This document shows, in pieces, positions 1-9,890 of a stretch of DNA of 64,000 nucleotides. Each line of letters starts with the position of its first letter. Positions within the stretch are counted from its first letter, which is position 1. The position numbers and the translations under genes are program-made. The notes below the pieces were generated by a model, which saw only the letters and a program-made list of their open reading frames with translations, was not told the DNA's origin and did no database searches. Origin of the DNA: Cylindrodendrum hubeiense (Eukaryota; Ascomycota; Sordariomycetes; Hypocreales; Nectriaceae); NCBI GenBank assembly GCA_014621425.1, contig JAANBB010000161.1, forward strand, positions 1 through 64,000, read 5' to 3'.

Positions 1-2
1 CG

Positions 3-1364
3 GCCCAGCCGGCTCCGGTAAGCACCATTCCGCAGCTGCGGCCGGAGCCGGGAGAAGCGCCGTGGGCGTGGAGTGTGCCCCGACGAAGGGTGCTGGATAC
101 TCCGATTGCTCACCGGCCAGCACGATTCGAGCCAGGACTACTCGACATACCGCCAGAGTATTTCACAGCCGATGCACCAGACCAGGTCGAGCCAGCACGA
201 ATCGGACCGGGACTAGATGAACCGAGAGGATTCTTCCAAGAACAAATCGAACCGCCACGAGGTGGACCGAGACGAGGTGGACCAGGACGAGGTTGGCCAA
301 GAGCACCTCCTACACGCCCGGATATGCCGTGGGCGCAGAACAGGGACACAGGGTTGGTAAGACGAATGGACAGAGCGCCTGCAAGACTAATGGACAGGCC
401 GTTTTTGCGGCCGATGAACAGATCCGACGCAAGACCAATCCACAGACTGCCCGAAATACCAGTCCACAGACTGCCCGAAAGGCCAACCCACACACTGCCT
501 GAAAGACCAGTCGACCGACTGCCTAAACGGCTAATTTACACACTTCCCGAAAGACCAGTTGACAGAGTGGCCGGAATAATACTCAACAGACTTCCCGAAA
601 GACCAGTCGACAGACTGCCCGAAAGGCCAATCCACAGACTGCCCGAAAGACCAGTCGACACACTGCCCGAAAGACCAGCCGACAGACCGCGTACCAGATC
701 GATGGATGATCCGCCTGCGAGACTAATTGATAGGCCGTTTTTGCCGCCAATGGACAGACCGACCGCAAGACCTGTGAACAGGCCGTCTACAAGACCTACT
801 AGCATCGCCGATCCTCTTAACACAACGTGGGGCAGTCTGCGAGATGAATTCCGGGCAATCGAAGAAGAGATGCGCGCACCTCAGCCTGCACCGCCAAGAG
901 CATTCGGGAGAGTCCCACGCGAAGGTGAAATCGGAGTACGCGGGGGATTCAACGCCCCTCCGGCAGGTCAACGCACATTTGGCGGCGTCTTCCAGGGCCG
1001 AGTGCCGCCTGGTATGACCCCCGTGGAAAGAGAGAGGAACCGACGCGACAACATCGTCGAAGAACTTGCTTACAGGGCTGCGCAGCGCCGACTGCATGAA
1101 CAGGAAGAGGTGCGTAACGAGATGTGGGCGCCACAGACCAGAATCTACTCCTTCCTCTCCGATACCGCACTGCAGAACTATTTGGAAGAACTTGAACGGG
1201 ACGAGGAGGAGCGTGAAGAGCGGCAGCTCCGACATCATCATGATAATTACTACCAGCACCATGGGCACCATCACCATGAGCCCCAGCGCCAAGAACACCA
1301 GCGCCGTGGGCATCAGCACCAGCGCAATTTCTTCGACTTATTTCGGAGAAGGGACAGGAGATGA
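3..1364 (+). CDS. Repeat-rich Arg/Pro protein with His-rich tail (5' partial)
   Basis: The frame is open from the left edge, so the gene begins upstream; the first codon usually proposed (GTG at 75) is not a credible start. The visible part is very basic and proline-rich. Between about 435 and 715 it consists of degenerate 8-residue repeats of the form RLPERPVD / TLPERPVD / RLPERPIH, encoded by 24-bp tandem units. The region after about 800 is less repetitive and charged. The last about 45 residues are His/Gln/Arg-rich (runs such as HHHH) and end FFDLFRRRDRR. No signal peptide, membrane segment or catalytic motif is visible. I do not recognise the family. The long open frame and repeat periodicity in codon multiples support coding. 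Function unknown. Confidence 0.6.
   Translation, partial: AQPAPVSTIPQLRPEPGEAPWAWSVPRRRVLDTPIAHRPARFEPGLLDIPPEYFTADAPDQVEPARIGPGLDEPRGFFQEQIEPPRGGPRRGGPGRGWPRAPPTRPDMPWAQNRDTGLVRRMDRAPARLMDRPFLRPMNRSDARPIHRLPEIPVHRLPERPTHTLPERPVDRLPKRLIYTLPERPVDRVAGIILNRLPERPVDRLPERPIHRLPERPVDTLPERPADRPRTRSMDDPPARLIDRPFLPPMDRPTARPVNRPSTRPTSIADPLNTTWGSLRDEFRAIEEEMRAPQPAPPRAFGRVPREGEIGVRGGFNAPPAGQRTFGGVFQGRVPPGMTPVERERNRRDNIVEELAYRAAQRRLHEQEEVRNEMWAPQTRIYSFLSDTALQNYLEELERDEEEREERQLRHHHDNYYQHHGHHHHEPQRQEHQRRGHQHQRNFFDLFRRRDRR
435..715 (+). repeat. 24-bp tandem repeat (8-residue coding unit)
   Basis: About eleven degenerate copies of a 24-bp unit, with cores resembling cagactgcccgaaagaccag, lie in frame in the partial gene at the left edge. 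Unit variants change mainly the last two residues (VD, IH, TH, AD). Such arrays change length by slippage or recombination. Confidence 0.75.
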
Positions 1365-2243
1365 TTCTTTTGGCGACCCCAAAGTCCTTCCGACACCCTT
1401 CAACTATTTGTCTAGGCACTAACCGCTCTTACAGGCTATTGTTCGACAAGAGCTGTATCATCGCTTGCCGAGATTCGAGCTGCCCCAGAACAATCAAGAC
1501 GATTAGATGTTAATGGAGATACAGAAACAGACGAGACCTAATATCAATAGCGCAACACGGGACATGTGCCTCCGTAGGCGATCTTCAGGATATTCTGAAT
1601 AGTATCCCAAGAGGTGCCAACACGAGAATGGGGGTGTTCGGGTTGAATGGATGGACAAATGTCATTGTGTGAATTTCCTGCAGCACAGATAGCAGCAGTT
1701 GATCCTGTTGTAGTGCAAGGCACTACAACAGAGTATGTAACATTGTTAGTACAGTTAATGAAGACGTCCTTATTGTTGGCCCAACTTTCATGAGTTGAGA
1801 GTCTAAATGCATGTAGCATCTTTGAAGATTTCTCTCTTATCCATACTAAGTTATGCTAATCCAACAAGTAACTATTACAATCTATCAAAAGTTAGAAAGT
1901 GTCGCATTTGCTAACTACGGCAAAAGTGATATGAACACTCCGCCAATGCGTAGTGCAACGATGGCATATGCTAGATGTGACAGAAAACATTACGAGCAAT
2001 CGGTATTGTGGGTAGATACACTTCACTCGTTTATTAGAACCGCAATACTATCTACCACCGCACACCTCGGCCTTGATACAAGCATTGAAAAAGCTGGTGC
2101 AACAGCTTGGGCAAGGTAACAAGGCAAGAGCTCTTGGTCCCACCCATATTAAAACCCCCAGTATATTAATCAGCACCACCACACTATATCTAGTTGCTAA
2201 TATCGTCCTTGTTCGCGTAACGTCCGCAACATTTACTATATGT
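1365..2243. other. Intergenic, no supported gene
   Basis: Spacer between the repeat protein and the 3' end of the GLEYA adhesin gene. Short ORFs occur on both strands (for example 1544-1819 minus with several Cys), but none has a recognisable motif, signal peptide or splice support. Confidence 0.5.
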
Positions 2244-4057
2244 TTACGTAAAGGTATTAGAGTCGCAAGCCCGAACGAGATAGCCAGTAGTATCTGTAGT
2301 ATGCACACCACCAGGGGTGGTTACTTCAAATATACTCTGTCCAACACTACCTCCGTTCGCCCATAACCAAGTGATAGGGATGGCATCACCTTTATTCATG
2401 ATAACTGCTGTCGCTCCACCTATGTAAGGTCCTGGGCCAGTCCTTGATGACTTGAATGCAGCATTGTTATCGTTCCAGGTGCTGTATGCTGCATCACCTA
2501 CCCAGAGGTACCCCCAATTGTCAATAAGATTCGCGCTGGAGGAAAACGTGTACGTTCCAGTCTCCTTTGCAATGAAGAAGCCTTGAATCAGGAGCGCTGC
2601 ATATTCCGAATCGAAGCTCGAGCTCTGATCGGAAAGCTGGAGTTGGGTGTTGCCATTGGGCCAGTATGGTGCGCCGAATGTTAGGGAGTTGAAATGGCCA
2701 CTAAAACCAGGGGTTAAACCCTTGAAATATGTCGACGTGAACCCAGTGATCACGTTGTTGGCATTGAATGTATGACTGTATTTTCGGTATGCTGCTCCGT
2801 TGGACACGATGGTAGTGGCCACGGCATATTCTGTTTCTGTCTTGATTGTGGTAGCTGCATGCGTGTTTGTAAACAGGTCGGTAACTTCGACGGTAGTCGT
2901 TTCAAACCTAGAAGATGAAGTTAGTCGCTGTGACAGATCTTTGTCCGGGCTGGATATCCACTCACTCAGTTTCACTACGAGTCACGACATGAGTTTCAGT
3001 TATCGTGACGATTTCTGGTGTCCGGGTTTGAACATCAGTGACGGTCGTGGAGGGGGTTGGTAGAGACAGGGCTGAGCAAGCGCTGGAGATAGCAGCACTG
3101 TCACAATCCTCTGGGATATAAGTCGGTTTTGATTCCACGTCGGCGCGTCGCTCTATCAATACTACAGCAGCGGTATAGGCAGAGCTCAGGCAATAAAGTG
3201 TCGAAGTTGAGGTCGTAGAGGTGGTAGTCGTAATGTCCGTCTATTCCAGTAAGCTTTAGACATTCGGCAGTCTAGCGTTTTCACAACATACCTGGATGTG
3301 GGTTTCATCTGCTGTGAAATCGAACGTCGCCAGTTGAGTAGTGATTATAGTGACAGTGACAAGATCAGTACTTGTTACGTCGTCCGTCACGGAAATGGGC
3401 GTTGGGGTAGCAATGTAAGTCGTGAAACTAATTGTTGGAATCAGTAAAGTCGGTCGTGGATGGGCAATGGACTACACACATTGTCTCCGTCGTTATGGAC
3501 AGATAACTGGAACAAAACAATGTCGCAGCATTATCTTCCAACAGGGATGAAATGATATCGCAGTCAGGTTTCGTAGTCATGGTCGAAGCTTCGGGTGTGG
3601 GAGTCAAATACGGGGTCGAATAGGACGTGGTTGAATCAGACGGGGTCGAAGGGGTCGAAGGGGTCGAAGGGGTCGAAGGGGTCGAAGGAGTCGAATAGGA
3701 TGGAGTCGAATAAGACGGAGTTGAATAAGATGGCGTCGAATCAGTTGGAGATGAATAGGAAGAGGTTGAATCAGACGAAGTCGAATCAGGTGGGCTTGAA
3801 TAAGACGGAGTCGAAAAGGACGGGATCGAATCGGACGAAATTGAATCAGATGGATTCGAATAAGACGGAGTCGAAGATAATGGAGTCGAATAGGGTGTAG
3901 AAACGCCGGGAGTCGAGTTACTTGTTGTGTCCTCCGCAGACGGGGTGGTATCGCTCAAGGATGTGCTGACTGTTGCGGACGACGAAGCAGGGCTGTGACG
4001 GCAGGGGCCTGCATAGGCTATGGCCGCAAAGGCTGGGATTAAAAAAGTGACGTGCAT
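2244..4057 (-). CDS. GLEYA-domain cell-surface adhesin
   Basis: Secreted wall or surface protein of about 550 residues in four exons. Exon 1 (4057 to about 3485) encodes a signal peptide (MHVTFLIPAFAAIAYAG) and a Ser/Thr/Pro stalk with repeated STP triplets. Exon 2 (about 3433-3292) and exon 3 (3240-2966) continue the Thr-rich stalk and carry a short Cys-containing segment. Exon 4 (2907-2244) encodes a PA14/GLEYA-like lectin domain: TSTYFKGLTPGFSGHF, WGYLWVGDAAYSTW and a terminal TGYLVRAC strand. Introns are about 3484-3434 (the donor can slide a few bases), 3291-3241 (GTATGT...TAG) and 2965-2908 (GTGAGT...CTAG). The frame joins cleanly across introns 2 and 3. GLEYA domains of yeast flocculins and adhesins bind sugars; the ligand here is unknown. 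No GPI signal is evident after the lectin domain. Confidence 0.82.
3638..3700 (-). repeat. 9-bp tandem repeat (STP codons) in adhesin stalk
   Basis: Five to six near-perfect copies of ggggtcgaa on the plus strand, read on the minus strand as Ser-Thr-Pro triplets in the adhesin stalk. Looser copies (ggagtcgaa, gacgaaatt and others) extend to about 3900. Copy number would change stalk length without breaking the frame. Confidence 0.85.
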
Positions 4058-6652
4058 TCTGAAGAGTCAAGTAAACGCCTCAGACAGGCAAGGAACAAGC
4101 ATGGAGGCAGAAAATCGTGTTCAGGGAACGAAGGCAGGAAGACAACTCAAGACAAAATCGGCGAGAGAGGCGGGTGTTATACAACCCGCCATATTAGTAG
4201 ACTAAGCCATGTCAGCTTCCCCTTTACAATATTATGGCTTGCGGATCGTTATTTGCACAGCGAGATCACAGCCTCACAGTGACAAACAACCCAACCAAAC
4301 TACATGCCATGTACTACGTAGTAAGCGCTATTGGGATTCATGTGCCAGCTACAGAGGTAGTGCGGGAGTGGACTAATCGACTGTGAATAGCCACTAATAA
4401 TAACCCAGCACATCAATAAATTCCCCAGAAGGGTGGGAGAAAGGCCATCGTTAGCCTTGGGGTATTACGGAGCTAATAGCGCCACTCGGTACGAAGTGCC
4501 GGTGGAGGAACACTTGTAGGCGCCAGACAACGGAGTGATGGGGGGTATTGAAGCCTTTGGGTCACTGTAGGTAGGATACAGTAGCTTGCCGGAAACGTGT
4601 ACAGCTGAAGCGTCCGTTGTCTACAATGCCTCCAATTAGCATCTCAAACACGCGAAGGAGAGTTGATTACCCGCCCAGAGAGAGCTCAGAAGATTGCCAG
4701 AATGACTGTGACTGCCAGAGGAAGGCGTGAATTTGGTCAACTTTTGCTCTTGACAGTGGTGGCGCACATGCAGGGGAATGGCGTGTGATAAGAAGTCTTG
4801 GCAACGATTGGATCTTGTCAACGGCGTCTCCACCAGCAATTACCACATCCTGTTCTAGACCCGCCCTTCCGATCCGCGCTACCACGAAGTGAACGCATTA
4901 TTTTGACGGACGAGCAAAAGCTGAAAGAATACGACGAGACTATGCCGTCTTTTCCGGCCTGTTATCATATTGCCTTTTGGAAAAGCCATGTTAGATTAAA
5001 AGTTTATGCCTCGCCTCCCATATCCGATAGTACCCGGGCTTTCTTTTCTTCTCTAGCCTCGTTCAATATTGCCAGAGACCTCGAAGCAATACCGAAATAT
5101 GAACAGTCATAAACCCAATTGACACTACATCCAGTGCAGGGAGAAGCAACTTCTTTTTTTAATGAACTTGTTGCGCAGTTGCCTTTAGATCTTGCTTCGA
5201 ACGAGCTCACTACCCGTACAACCTTGCTGGAAGCTGCTGCCTGTTAACAATAATTATGTTGTCCTCAGCCTTATCCCGTCATACCATAGGCCCGGGGGTT
5301 TATTGGTGTTGTGGGAGCCATTTTATATATATTGGTTGTTTTTACGGTCGAGAGTTGTGTTGGAGAGTGTTAATTAATGGGATAAGTTTGGCCTCCAATT
5401 TTGATCGAGCATGTCCAAGAAAGGATTGCATAATTAAAAACCCGCCCTCGCGGATTAAAGACTGAACAACTTTAAAAGTATAAGACTTTTTCATATGTCG
5501 AGTCAATATAACGAGCCAAGTTAAGACCTCTTGAAGTGGATTGTGACGGGGATGGTTGATGACACAGAAATCACACCGCTAGCCCCTGAAAGGCTTCCCT
5601 TTCAGAAATATGCTTAGTGGGATAAGAATCTTTGTTCTTTTGAGGGCTTCAACAGGATGTTCCGCTTTGTTTTAGGACTATTGGCTCAACCCGATTGGTG
5701 CAGTCATTGATGCTGATGGGGAAGGTTTTGGGTACCGCAAACCAGATGGTCCACCTTCAACAACAACCCAAAAATACAAATAAATAATGAGATGACTACT
5801 GTGTGGCTTATGATTCAATACCGTAGAATAGATGGAAGGAACTAAGAGAAGTCCGTGAATCGATAGAGTTGAAAAATGCCCTTCTTAAAGCTGAGAGCTT
5901 TCTCCCCTTTAGTTCCTTAGCAGCCCGCATTTCTCGCTCCACTACCCTAGAGGTCACCCTTTGTCATCCATGATCAATACATTGAAAGAAATATCTTTTT
6001 TTTACAAATTAAATACACTATATTAATAAATTGAAGTTAATATTAGACTTAGGGTGTATGAAATCAGTTTGAGTTGTGGGACTGGGTGCATCAAAGGGTA
6101 GCGAAAGCTTAGAAGTTTGAATGCATTGAAGACAGAAAAGAGCAGCAAAGGTTGCAAGAGCTAGGAAGGTTATTCCAATCCAAGCCTTGTACTCATCCTT
6201 ATAGTTACCCCCCTTTTCATTTTATTTTAATGTAGATGAACTAATGGGATATTCATCATTTATCTTATTATTTTATCCTCGTGCGGTTTTCGTATTGTTG
6301 CAGCCTGTGTGTACGTACCCCAATAGATTCCTCTAAATGTCAGACCCGTAATAGTTTGAAAGCGGGCGATGGTAAGACCATATGCTCGGAGACGTTAAAA
6401 AAAGAACTGATATTTAAAAATTGGCATAATGACACTAGTGGCCCGGTTTTGTGTTCATTGAACATGCCTATATCGATGGAATAGGCAATCGCAATTTTCT
6501 TGATGTCAAAGACGAGGAGCAAACAATTTGGGACTCATCTCAATGTTAGAATATATCAATTTTATACATGTGTCTACTCTCGAGAATACCAAAAGAACTA
6601 ATCCTCCATTTGTATCGTGTTACTTTGTATCGCATTTAACCAAAACCCCTGC
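4058..6652. other. Long intergenic stretch without a supported gene
   Basis: About 2.6 kb between the adhesin and the tartrate dehydrogenase gene. From about 5,950 it is AT-rich. A 104-codon plus ORF at 4798-5112 has no recognised motif and I do not call it. The proximal part presumably includes the adhesin promoter near 4060-4350. Confidence 0.5.
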
Positions 6653-7871
6653 TTACTGGATCGTCTTGACAAGAGTCTTTTTGATCTCTGCCACCACTGC
6701 AGCTGTCACTTCCTTTGTTGTCGCAGTGCCACCCAGATCTGCTGAAAGAACACCAGCATCGCACACGTTCTCGACGCACTGCATCAGCTTGAGGGAGGCC
6801 TCCTCCTCACCCAGCCAGGTCATCATCTCGGCAGCGGTCCAGAAGGTGGCCACAGGGTTAGCGACGCCCTTTCCAGTGATGTCAAAGGCAGAGCCGTGGA
6901 TGGGCTCGAACATGGAAGGGTTCTCGCGGGTAGGGTCGAGATTGCTGGTAGGGGCAATGCCGATGGACCCAGCCAAGGCGGCAGCCAGATCAGAGAGAAT
7001 ATCAGCGTGCTAGATTAAGCGTTAGAACCACGTATGTAATCAAATTGGCAGTGGGTCTTACTAGGTTGGTGGCGACAATAGTGTCCAAGGTCTCAGGCTT
7101 CAGGACCATGCGAGTGGTCATAGCATCAACCAGCATCTTGTCGACCGTGACATCAGGGAACTCAGTAGCAACCTCAGCTGCAACTTCATCCCACAGGACC
7201 ATGCCGTTTCGCTGAGCGTTACTCTTGGTAACGACAGTGATTAGCTTACGGGGTCGCTTCTGGGCTATCTCAAAAGCAAAGCGCATGAGACGGGTAATGC
7301 CATGGCGGGTGAAGATGGAAACCTCAGTGGCGGTCTCCCAAGCACGGCCGCGGTGGGAGCGGCCACCCTGACCGGCGTACTCTCCCTCGCTGTTCTCGCG
7401 GATGATGACCCAGTCAAGGTCACCCGTCTTGCAGTTGCGGAGGGGCGACTGGGTACCCTTCAAGACCTTGGTAGGTCGGACATTGGCATACTGCTGGAAG
7501 GGTTGGCAAATTGCCAGGCGCAGGCCCCACAGAGAAATGTGATCAGGGACGTCTGTGCCGTAATGTGAGCAAAGGAGACCAATAACCGCAGAGTGTCAGA
7601 TGAACATACCAGGGGCACCAACGGCACCAAAGAGAATAGCGTCGTGCTTCTTGAGCTGCTCCAAGCCGTTGTCAGGGATGTACTTCCCAGTCTTCTTGTA
7701 GGTATCAGAGCTCCAGTCGTAGTGAGTGAAGTCGAGCTCAAAGGTCTGAAGGGTGTCGGCCAGAGCCTTCAAGACTTCAATACCAGCCTCGATAACCTCA
7801 GGGCCAATTCCATCAGCAGGAATGGAGGCGATGCTGTACGCCTTCTTGGAAGCAAGGGCGCTAGGAGACAT
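6653..7871 (-). CDS. NAD-dependent tartrate dehydrogenase / D-malate dehydrogenase family
   Basis: A 369-residue beta-decarboxylating dehydrogenase (isocitrate/isopropylmalate superfamily) in three exons: 7871-7610, 7552-7062 and 7009-6653. Introns are GTATGT...CAG and GTAAGA...TAG, and all phases agree. Visible motifs: IPADGIGPEV near the N-terminus; DWVIIRENSEGEYAG; TKSNAQRNGMVLWDE; the Asp-rich metal region VDAMTTRMVLKPE and NLHADILSDLAAALAGS; the NAD-binding segment FEPIHGSAFDITGKG. TKSNAQ and RENSEGEYAG are more like tartrate dehydrogenase/D-malate dehydrogenase than Leu2-type IPMDH. Known family reactions include oxidation of tartrate, conversion of meso-tartrate to D-glycerate plus CO2, and oxidative decarboxylation of D-malate. 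No organelle presequence is obvious. It is divergent from a glycerate-kinase-like gene across a 545-bp promoter, which fits a route that yields D-glycerate. The exact substrate is inferred. Confidence 0.88.
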
Positions 7872-8416
7872 GGTGGGGGATGCAGGAGATTGGTAGGACT
7901 GGGGGTTGAGATGGTGAGGTTGCGGTGAGAAGCAATTATGCAGACTCTTGATTGAGCATGCCGTCTTTTGTAATCGTTGATTCTTCGGGACTTCTCCGAC
8001 CGCGGACGTAGGACGGCCCTTTCATGCAACGCTTCGTCAGGGTGGGCGCACAAGTGTAGGCGGAGCGGACGTAGGAATTGCCGCGGACATTTCATAGTCC
8101 GCCTGAATCAGTCCACGCGGACGTGTCCCCGTAAACCATCGTCAGATGTCAGTCCATTCGCTTAACAGGGTGGATTAATGCCGGCATCCGGAGAAGACCG
8201 TGGAGAATGCGGGGAACGAATCTGAGATTGATTCAGTCTGAGAGTAATCGACGCCGAGATGGCAAAGGACGAGTATGGGGATGCCGAATGCGGGGAGAGC
8301 GCGGAGGCGGAACACCGCGTAACGACTCGCGAGATGTTAACCGCTCCTCGTTAACCAAAGGCTATCATCAAATTTCACATCTCAATTAAATCTCAACCCA
8401 ATTTTATCTGGACATC
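7872..8416. promoter_or_regulatory. Bidirectional promoter with GCGGAC element array
   Basis: Shared upstream region of the tartrate dehydrogenase and glycerate-kinase genes. An exact 12-mer GCGGACGTAGGA occurs at 8002-8013 and 8065-8076. Further GCGGAC copies are at 8083-8088 and 8117-8122, and an inverted GTCCGC is at 8097-8102, giving the palindrome GCGGAC-N8-GTCCGC at 8083-8102. The clustered CGG-containing elements resemble binding sites of zinc-cluster regulators. That role is inferred. Confidence 0.55.
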
Positions 8417-9373
8417 ATGATAGATCCGAAAGCAATTGATGCCGTCTTGGCAATTTTCATTCCCCTTATCCAAACCCACCGCAAGACTACCTCGACTCCG
8501 TATGTGCTGGGGTTGTCAGGTCTGCAAGGCAGTGGCAAATCGACATGGGCTGCAGCACTGTCCGGCGCGCTGATTGCTCAGCACGGCTTGAAGACCCGGA
8601 TCCTGTCACTGGACGACCTCTACTCCGACCATGCTGAGCTGGTGGCTTTGCGGGAGGCAAACCCAGACAATGGGCTATTGCAGACGCGAGGCCAGCCCGG
8701 GACCCACGACGAAGCCCTTGCACGGGAATTCTTCGACCAGGTTCTTGCAGCAAACTCCAACAAAAGCCCCGAGGCCTTCATCAGGTGGCCGGTCTACGAT
8801 AAGAGTCTACACAGTGGCCAAGGAGGCCGAGTACCCAGAGAACAATGGGAGCAGGTTCCTATCAGCGAGGGCCTCGACGTTTTAATCTTTGAAGGCTGGT
8901 GTCTCGGCTTTCAGCCTTTGTCCAAGGAACAGGTCAGCCAGAAGTTGGAGGAAGACAAGGCCTTTGCTACTAGCGGGACCCCCCAATCTGAAGAGTCAGA
9001 GCTCATCCAGACGCTTGCCAGCCACGACCTGAGCCACCTGCTGCTCATCAATGATAATCTTCGGCGCTACTGCGACTCGTTCTCAGGCCCCAAGTTCTTT
9101 GATGGGTTTCTGCATCTGAGCACGGACAAGTTGATCCACGTATACGAGTGGAGATTGGGGCAAGAGAAGGCGCTTCGGAAGCACAAGCCGGGGATGACGG
9201 ACCAACAGGTTATTCAATTCGTGCGGGGATACATGCCTGCATACGAACTATTCCTAGCCCGCCTCCAGCAGGAGAGCTTCTTCAAGGGAGATGGTGCGGG
9301 ATCTTCAAAGGTGCATGCACAGATTGTCCTGAACAAGGGTAGAGAGGTGGTGCAGGTGAAGAAGCTGGAGTAG
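8417..9373 (+). CDS. D-glycerate 3-kinase-like P-loop kinase (Tda10/GLYK family)
   Basis: Intronless 318-residue protein. Walker A is at residues 35-42 (GLQGSGKS). Other family signatures are SLDDLYSDH, TRGQPGTHD, RWPVYDKSLHSGQGGR and IFEGWCLGF. These match the fungal/plant family that includes yeast Tda10 and the plant D-glycerate 3-kinase GLYK, which phosphorylates D-glycerate to 3-phosphoglycerate. The ATG at 8417 sits just after an AT-rich leader and gives a normal family N-terminus. It is head-to-head with the tartrate dehydrogenase gene and followed on the same strand by an MFS carrier. Together they would import a dicarboxylate, convert it to D-glycerate and feed glycolysis. Kinase identity is well supported; glycerate as substrate rests on family and neighbours. 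Confidence 0.85.
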   Translation: MIDPKAIDAVLAIFIPLIQTHRKTTSTPYVLGLSGLQGSGKSTWAAALSGALIAQHGLKTRILSLDDLYSDHAELVALREANPDNGLLQTRGQPGTHDEALAREFFDQVLAANSNKSPEAFIRWPVYDKSLHSGQGGRVPREQWEQVPISEGLDVLIFEGWCLGFQPLSKEQVSQKLEEDKAFATSGTPQSEESELIQTLASHDLSHLLLINDNLRRYCDSFSGPKFFDGFLHLSTDKLIHVYEWRLGQEKALRKHKPGMTDQQVIQFVRGYMPAYELFLARLQQESFFKGDGAGSSKVHAQIVLNKGREVVQVKKLE

Positions 9374-9890
9374 ACACTTCCGAGTAGTCATCTTAGATCA
9401 ACGCGCGCACAATTGAATAGTCCGTCTCTGTGTCAATTGCCAGTCTGATCCTTTCCCTAACCCGAGGTCTCGTCCGGTACCTGCTAGTGTTGCACTTTGC
9501 ACCCTACCCATGACTCCCTTTGACCGCATTCCTGGATCCTGGCGTAGACTCCAACTCCAGCTGACCGGGTTCATTCCCCCGCTTCACGGTCCCGCATCGG
9601 CTTGTCGCGGCGGCACATTCTTTGTCCGACGCTAAGGCATCTAAGGTTGCGCCAATCCAAGGTCTAGATCCGGTCTAATGGCAGTTGACCTTGGGGAAAA
9701 TCTGGGGCCCCGGGGGGGAACTCGTCACGGAGAAACGACAAGGTCAGGCCATGACCACTCGCGTCTGTGCAGTAGCCTTGACCCCGTGAGATATAAGATG
9801 CCAATCCGGCCGTCAGGATTTGTCTGAGATTGCCAGCTCTATATCCCACACACTTCTTCTCTTCTCTAAGACATCTTCTTGGCGATCAAC
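9374..9890. promoter_or_regulatory. Promoter region of the MFS carrier
   Basis: About 517 bp between the kinase stop and the carrier ATG. A TATAAG element at 9792-9797 lies about 95 bp upstream of the ATG, followed by a pyrimidine-rich stretch (cacttcttctcttctc) typical of a fungal transcription start region. CGGAC-type triplets occur near 9420, 9475 and 9625 in inverted form but do not make a clear palindrome. Confidence 0.45.

Noticed and set aside
1544..2311. Minus and plus ORFs of 87-91 codons downstream of the adhesin
   Set aside because: No signal peptide, motif or splice continuity; not extensions of the adhesin, which ends cleanly at 2244.
4667..5112. Overlapping ORFs on both strands (72-104 codons)
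   Set aside because: No recognisable family and no plausible exons joining them.
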